DNA from: JAEZAA01 sp964514485 | GTDB lineage: Bacteria; Pseudomonadota; Gammaproteobacteria; Pseudomonadales; Oleiphilaceae | Direction: 5' to 3' | NCBI GenBank assembly: GCA_964514485.1 | Contig: CAZEWG010000033.1 | Coordinates: forward strand, 1 to 26,940 | DNA: 26,940 nt | Notes under the pieces: generated by a model | The model's database searches: none | What the model saw: the letters and a program-made list of their open reading frames with translations, nothing else | What the model was told of the DNA's origin: nothing | Translations under genes and position numbers: made by a program | Shown here: piece by piece, positions 23,014 to 26,940 of the stretch | Position numbering within the stretch: position 1 is the first letter of the stretch | Layout: every line of letters starts with the position of its first letter

Positions 23014-24486
23014 ATGAGTCGCCTAATCGTCGTCGTCGATCAAAAGAAAGACTGGACCGCCTACTACCCTACCGAAGATCTGATGACGTTCCAGGAATAC
23101 CTGGAGTTACCAGATGACGATAAGGAAGCCCGTACCCAGGTTATCAACCTCTGTAAAAGCTACAGTTACCTGCGCTATGGCTACTATTGCTCGTTGCTGG
23201 CCGAAGCCCGTGACCATCACGTCATCCCGTCGGTCAAAACCCTCAACAATCTGCGTTCCAAGGCGTTGTACAGCCTTGATCTCGATGAGCTCAACAAGGC
23301 CTTGGACAGCATTTATCAAACCTCCCCCCAGGGTGGAACGCAATTTAGTGCCAAGATTTTCTTTGGCACCACCCCCATTGAGCGACTGAAGGAATGGGCC
23401 CGCCAGCTCTTTGAGTCCTTCCCGGCGCCGATCCTGGAGGTTCAGTTCAGCCGCCACGACAAGTGGCTGATCGACTCCATTAAGGCGGTGTCCCTGAATA
23501 ATCTCAGCGAGCAGGAAGAAACCGAGTTCGCCAATGCCTTCGACACCTACAGCAAGAAGATCTGGCGCAAACCGCGGCTGAAGAAAAAGTATCGCTATGA
23601 TTTGGCGATTCTGCACAACCCGGCCGAGGCCATGGCCCCCAGTAACACCACGGCGCTCAAGAAATTCATCCGCGCCGGGCGGCAACTGGGGATTGACGTG
23701 GATCTGATCGAGAAGAAGGATTACGTGCGTCTGGCCGAGTACGACGCACTCTTTATCCGGGAAACCACCTCCCTGACCGATCACACCTTCCGCTTTGCCA
23801 AAAAGGCCGAGTCGGAAAGCATGATCGTGATCGACGACCCGACCTCGATCATGCGTTGTACCAACAAGATCTATCTGGCGGACCTGCTGCGGACTCACAA
23901 GATTCCGTCACCCAAGACCATCATCATCACCCGCGATCAGAAAAATGCCATTGACCTGGTCGCCCAGGAGGTGGGCTTTCCGGCGGTGCTGAAAATTCCC
24001 GATGGTTCCTTTTCCCGGGGCGTTCTGCGGGTGGAAAAAGCCGAGGACTTCCAGGCCAAGGCTGATCAGTTGCTGAAGCAATCCGCCCTGCTGTTGGTCC
24101 AGGAATATCTCTACACCGACTTCGACTGGCGGATTGGCATTCTCAACCACAAGGCGATTTTTGCCTGTCGCTACTACATGGCCAAGAACCACTGGCAAAT
24201 TTACAACCACGCCTCTGGCAAAACCGTGGCCGGCCATTTTGATACGCTGCCCACCTATGAGGTGCCCAAGCGCATTCTGTCCACGGCCCTGGCTGCCGCC
24301 AAACATATTGGTGACGGCCTTTACGGGGTCGATTTGAAAGAAAAGGATGGCAAGGCCTACGTCATTGAGGTCAATGACAACCCCAATGTGGATTCAGGCG
24401 TGGAAGACAAATATCTCGGCGACGAACTCTACCGGATCATCATGGAGGATTTTCTGCGCCGACTTGAGAAAAAACGCTCCGTTTAA
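23014..24486 (+). CDS. RimK-like ATP-grasp ligase with RLAN N-terminal domain
   Basis: This 490-residue protein has an N-terminal domain (about 1-180, starting MSRLIVVVDQKKDWTAYYP) of the type found only with RimK-like ATP-grasp proteins. A C-terminal ATP-grasp domain follows (about 205-485). Visible catalytic features are the nucleotide-binding Lys327 in AVLKIPDGS, a flexible SFSRGV loop, the QEYLYTDFDWRIGIL strand, and the Mg ligands Asp440 in YGVDLK and Glu452/Asn454 in VIEVNDNPN. RimK-type enzymes add glutamate or other amino acids to protein or peptide carboxyl groups using ATP. Here the acceptor is unknown. The start is set by conservation of the N-terminus, because the nearest AAAGG is 14 bases away. 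It is followed by a terminator and the DUF1704 gene. Confidence 0.9.
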   Translation: MSRLIVVVDQKKDWTAYYPTEDLMTFQEYLELPDDDKEARTQVINLCKSYSYLRYGYYCSLLAEARDHHVIPSVKTLNNLRSKALYSLDLDELNKALDSIYQTSPQGGTQFSAKIFFGTTPIERLKEWARQLFESFPAPILEVQFSRHDKWLIDSIKAVSLNNLSEQEETEFANAFDTYSKKIWRKPRLKKKYRYDLAILHNPAEAMAPSNTTALKKFIRAGRQLGIDVDLIEKKDYVRLAEYDALFIRETTSLTDHTFRFAKKAESESMIVIDDPTSIMRCTNKIYLADLLRTHKIPSPKTIIITRDQKNAIDLVAQEVGFPAVLKIPDGSFSRGVLRVEKAEDFQAKADQLLKQSALLLVQEYLYTDFDWRIGILNHKAIFACRYYMAKNHWQIYNHASGKTVAGHFDTLPTYEVPKRILSTALAAAKHIGDGLYGVDLKEKDGKAYVIEVNDNPNVDSGVEDKYLGDELYRIIMEDFLRRLEKKRSV

Positions 24487-24497
24487 CCCAAGCCCCG

Positions 24498-24524
24498 AGC
24501 CCGCTGCCATTGAGCGGGCTTTTT
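24498..24524 (+). terminator. Terminator/attenuator between RimK-like and DUF1704 genes
   Basis: A perfect 8-bp stem, AGCCCGCT with AGCGGGCT, has a 7-base loop and a TTTTT run. It starts 12 bases after the ligase stop and ends 10 bases before the DUF1704 start codon. As an intrinsic terminator inside the apparent operon, it should lower expression of the second gene or make it depend on its own promoter. Only the AGG at about 24528-24530 remains as a ribosome binding site. Confidence 0.8.
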
Positions 24525-24534
24525 ATGCAGGCCG

Positions 24535-25833
24535 ATGAGTAGCCGTATGTCCAAGAATAACGAAGCCTATCTCACCAATATCAAGGCGCTGTCCGACCGT
24601 ATTGTCGAAGCCCAAAAGCCCATCCGCATTCTGGATGCCATCAAATGGGACAAAAGCGTCAAAGAGGCCTTCTTCGCCAGCAACTTCACCCAGTTGCCAA
24701 CCATCGATAAGGACTACTACGCGCAAACCAGCCCGTTAGGGTTTGATCCCGCCGAGAAAAAGGCGGAATTTCACCATATCGAGCGGGAAATCAGCCGCAA
24801 GATCGGCCAGCTCAACCCCCTGAGCCAGATCATGCGCCGCATCTGCCGGGAATACCAAATGGTGGTGCGGATGCTGGAAGCCCGGGGCACCCTGGAGTTC
24901 AGCGATCTGTCCCAGCAGTTATATGGCTCGGCCTCCGAGGTATTCCACGCCGGTGACCCGTCGCTCGCTGAGTTGGGCGAGATGATGGAGTCGACTCTGG
25001 CCAACCTCCTGCAGCAACAGTCCATGCAGGAGTCCGCCAAGACCCTGACCGCTCAGGATGCGGTGGAGATCCTCAATGCCCGCCTGACGCCGCTGTTTCC
25101 CAACGCCGGCATCCGGGTCATCCTGTCTGACGGCATTGCCGCCGATGCCGCGGCGGGAACCGATTACATCAAAATCAACAAAGACGCCATGTTCTCCCAG
25201 CAGGACATTGACGTGTTGGAAGTCCACGAAGGCTGGGTTCATCTGGGCACCACCCTTAACGGCATGGCTCAACCCTACTGTACCTTTCTCAGCAAAGGGC
25301 CGCCCTCGGTGGTCATTACTCAGGAAGGCCTGGCGGTGCTCACGGAAATTCTCACCCTGCGCTCCAGCCCGACTCGCCTCAACAAGCTGATCAACCGGGT
25401 ACGGGCCATTACCCTGGCGGAAAACGGTGCCAACTTCTACGAGGTGTTCCATTACATCCGTGAACGGGGTATGGATGATGACGCCACCTGGAATCTGGTG
25501 TCTCGTGTGTTTCGGGGCAGCGCGCCGGAGTTGCCGCCTTTTACCAAGGACATTGCCTATATCAAGGGCTTTATCCTGGGTTACAACTATCTGCGACTGG
25601 CCTTTGCCCGCAGCAAGGTGGAACAACTCCCCCTGCTGTTCTGCGGCAAGATCATGCTGGAAGACCTACCGCTCTACACCGATCTGGTCGCGGAAGGCAT
25701 CGTGGTGCCACCCAAGTTTATCCCGCCCCATTTCCAGGACTTAAAAGGATTAGGCGCCTGGATGAGCTTCTCCCGCTTTATTGGCGGTTTGAACTTCGAT
25801 CAACTGGAGGCCGATTACAGCCATTTGTTCTAA
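24535..25833 (+). CDS. DUF1704 / QEGLA-motif putative zinc peptidase (MATCAP-like family)
   Basis: This is a 432-residue protein of the family annotated in bacteria as flavohemoglobin-expression-modulating QEGLA-motif protein (DUF1704). Its gluzincin-like signature is visible: LEVHEGWVHLGTT with His231-Glu232 and His236 (HExxxH), and ITQEGLAVLTEI with Glu264 in QEGLA, a plausible third metal ligand. The family includes the eukaryotic MATCAP enzymes that remove C-terminal tyrosine from tubulin, so a carboxypeptidase activity is a reasonable inference. There is no signal peptide, so it acts in the cytoplasm. It follows the RimK-like ligase by 48 bases, separated by a hairpin terminator, and has its own terminator downstream. 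A second in-frame ATG at 24547 is possible, but it has no better ribosome binding site. Confidence 0.88.
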   Translation: MSSRMSKNNEAYLTNIKALSDRIVEAQKPIRILDAIKWDKSVKEAFFASNFTQLPTIDKDYYAQTSPLGFDPAEKKAEFHHIEREISRKIGQLNPLSQIMRRICREYQMVVRMLEARGTLEFSDLSQQLYGSASEVFHAGDPSLAELGEMMESTLANLLQQQSMQESAKTLTAQDAVEILNARLTPLFPNAGIRVILSDGIAADAAAGTDYIKINKDAMFSQQDIDVLEVHEGWVHLGTTLNGMAQPYCTFLSKGPPSVVITQEGLAVLTEILTLRSSPTRLNKLINRVRAITLAENGANFYEVFHYIRERGMDDDATWNLVSRVFRGSAPELPPFTKDIAYIKGFILGYNYLRLAFARSKVEQLPLLFCGKIMLEDLPLYTDLVAEGIVVPPKFIPPHFQDLKGLGAWMSFSRFIGGLNFDQLEADYSHLF

Positions 25834-25843
25834 CTCCCGCTCT

Positions 25844-25866
25844 GGCCGGGCCAAGCCCGGCCTTTC
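25844..25866 (+). terminator. Rho-independent terminator after DUF1704 gene
   Basis: A GC-rich perfect 8-bp stem, GGCCGGGC with GCCCGGCC, has a 3-base loop (CAA) and is followed by TTT and a C/T tract. It begins about ten bases after the stop codon and separates this locus from the isomerase gene. Confidence 0.8.
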
Positions 25867-25998
25867 CCCTTTCAACAGCGGAAACGGGTATACTTGGCCG
25901 CCCTGGTTCTCGTAGGTCGGTAGGCCGCCTCCCTCATCAAGAAGGCCATCGAACCATACACTTGAATGTGTCCCTGTAAACTTGGCCTTCGTTGGCCG

Positions 25999-26023
25999 TA
26001 GACGCCTGTTTGCTGTACGTCTA
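25999..26023 (+). promoter_or_regulatory. Inverted repeat abutting the ribosome binding site of the isomerase gene
   Basis: TAGACG (25999-26004) and CGTCTA (26018-26023) form a 6-bp inverted repeat with a 13-base loop, whose last base touches the AAGGAG site at 26023-26028. It could be an operator or a weak translation-modulating hairpin; chance is also possible. Confidence 0.3.
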
Positions 26024-26034
26024 AGGAGCCCCTC

Positions 26035-26940
26035 ATGGCGCATGAAGAACTGGTCCGTCGCAAGAACGACCACCTCGACCTTCTGCTTCGCGCAGACCAC
26101 CGTCTGAACTCCTTCACCGAAGAGTTCTCACGCTATCGGTTTTCTCACTGCGCCATCCCAGAGCTTCACCTGGATCAGATCAGCCTCGAAACAGAGCTGT
26201 TTGGAAAGTCCTTGAAAGCGCCTTTCCTGATCAGTTCCATGACCGGTGGTGCGCTACGGGCTTCAACCATCAACCAGCATCTGGCCGAGGCTGCGGAACA
26301 TCTGGGCATCGCCCTCGCGGTGGGCTCCCAGCGTGTGGCCCTGGAAACGCCGGCCAACCAGGGGCTGACTCGGGAACTGCGACAATTTGCCCCGACCATT
26401 CCAATTCTGGCGAATATCGGCGCGGTTCAGCTGCGCGATAACGGGCTTGATTGGGCCCGTCGAGCCGTGGAAATGATTGAGGCCGATGCCCTGATCGTCC
26501 ACCTCAATCCGCTCCAGGAAGCAGTGCAGCCCCAGGGAGACCGGGATTGGCGGGGCATTTTGAAAGCCATTGAAGAAGTCGCTTCCCAGCTGCAGGTTCC
26601 CATTGTGGCCAAGGAAGTCGGCGCCGGTATCTCTGCCCCCGTCGCGAGTGCGTTGGTCAACGCTGGTGTCTCAATGATCGATGTGGCCGGCAGCGGCGGC
26701 ACCAGTTGGGCCTTGGTGGAAGCAGAACGCGCCACCACCCCGGCGGAAAAAGCCATTGCCAAAGCATTTGGCAACTGGGGCATTCCCACGCCCCAGGCCA
26801 TTGTTGAAGTGCGCCAGGCCCTGCCTGAAATCCCCCTGATCGCCTCCGGCGGCATCCGGGACGGCATAGACGCAGCCAAGGCCATTCGACTGGGGGCCGA
26901 TCTCGTCGGCCAAGCCGCCGCGGTACTCACCAGTGCCCTG
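26035..26940 (+). CDS. fni: Type 2 isopentenyl-diphosphate delta-isomerase (partial, 302 residues)
   Basis: This FMN-dependent enzyme interconverts isopentenyl and dimethylallyl diphosphate, the C5 units of isoprenoid and carotenoid synthesis. The visible family motifs in order are RRKNDHLDL (residues 8-16), ISSMTGG, AVGSQRVALE, ANIGAVQL, HLNPLQEAVQPQGD, VAKEVGAGIS, DVAGSGGTSW and ASGGIRDGIDAAKAI. The last is the flavin phosphate-binding end of the TIM barrel. The gene runs off the right edge; full-length enzymes are around 340-350 residues, so about 40 are missing. AAGGAG sits six bases before the ATG. The enzyme is related in fold, but not in mechanism, to the metal-dependent type 1 isomerase (Idi). 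Its gammaproteobacterial hosts are scattered and often carotenoid makers. Confidence 0.93.
   Translation, partial: MAHEELVRRKNDHLDLLLRADHRLNSFTEEFSRYRFSHCAIPELHLDQISLETELFGKSLKAPFLISSMTGGALRASTINQHLAEAAEHLGIALAVGSQRVALETPANQGLTRELRQFAPTIPILANIGAVQLRDNGLDWARRAVEMIEADALIVHLNPLQEAVQPQGDRDWRGILKAIEEVASQLQVPIVAKEVGAGISAPVASALVNAGVSMIDVAGSGGTSWALVEAERATTPAEKAIAKAFGNWGIPTPQAIVEVRQALPEIPLIASGGIRDGIDAAKAIRLGADLVGQAAAVLTSAL

Noticed and set aside
23107..23898. 263-residue minus-strand open frame inside the RimK-like gene
   Set aside because: It is a shadow of the ATP-grasp ligase reading frame, with no ribosome binding site or domain.
5247..24486. Functional link between the gamma-glutamyl hydrolase and the RimK-like ligase
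   Set aside because: The chemistry (adding and removing gamma-linked glutamate) would fit, but the genes are about 17 kb apart with unrelated genes between.
24919..25626. 235-residue minus-strand open frame inside the DUF1704 gene
   Set aside because: It is a shadow of the zinc-peptidase frame, which carries HExxxH and QEGLA on the plus strand.

Overview
The window looks like a draft-genome or metagenome scaffold from a moderately GC-rich gammaproteobacterium, probably of the Pseudomonadales/Oceanospirillales type. The evidence is a PA2778/PA2779-type lipoprotein-peptidase pair, a DUF2288 protein, a typical gammaproteobacterial HU, a bacterial FAN1-type nuclease, PAS-GGDEF-EAL proteins, and a RimK-like ligase with a QEGLA-motif (DUF1704) protein. 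A 100-base run of N shows that it is a scaffold rather than finished sequence. I found no rRNA, no CRISPR array and no recognisable transposase. I saw no tRNA by eye, but that is not a real search.

Layout. 1-1612 (minus): the 5' end of an unidentified gene at the left edge, then the C39-like lipoprotein and its small membrane partner. 1894-6074 (plus): a large five-PAS GGDEF-EAL protein with a damaged EAL loop, then a class I amidotransferase-fold gamma-glutamyl hydrolase. 6075-8206: two non-coding stretches around a minus-strand DUF2288/metallophosphoesterase operon. They hold three diverged copies of a ~100-bp repeat, each starting with a perfect DnaA box. 8207-9928: small unknown genes and an FRG-domain protein. 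9944-10153: an octamer-repeat sequence interrupted by the assembly gap. 10220-12190 (minus): an alpha/beta hydrolase and a membrane-anchored TPR protein. 12436-13225 (plus): a small unknown gene and HU with a clear terminator. 13313-17244 (minus): a DUF2892-SRPBCC protein, a lipoprotein and the FAN1-like nuclease. 17398-21534 (plus): an MFS transporter, a membrane-bound GGDEF-EAL protein with intact motifs, and a small membrane-anchored protein. 21657-25833: the most interesting locus. 26035-26940: a type 2 isopentenyl-diphosphate isomerase running off the right edge.

The 21.7-25.8 kb locus has a GNAT acetyltransferase fused to a C39-like cysteine peptidase, transcribed divergently from a RimK-like ATP-grasp ligase. 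The ligase is followed by a DUF1704 protein with a zinc-peptidase HExxxH motif. A ligase next to a peptidase related to the eukaryotic tubulin detyrosinase MATCAP suggests a reversible system that adds and removes amino acids on a protein or peptide, with the GNAT-C39 fusion as a third processing enzyme. A hairpin terminator lies between ligase and metallopeptidase, so their output is probably set separately. The association of such families has been noted in comparative genomics of amidoligases; substrate and chemistry are, to my knowledge, unknown.
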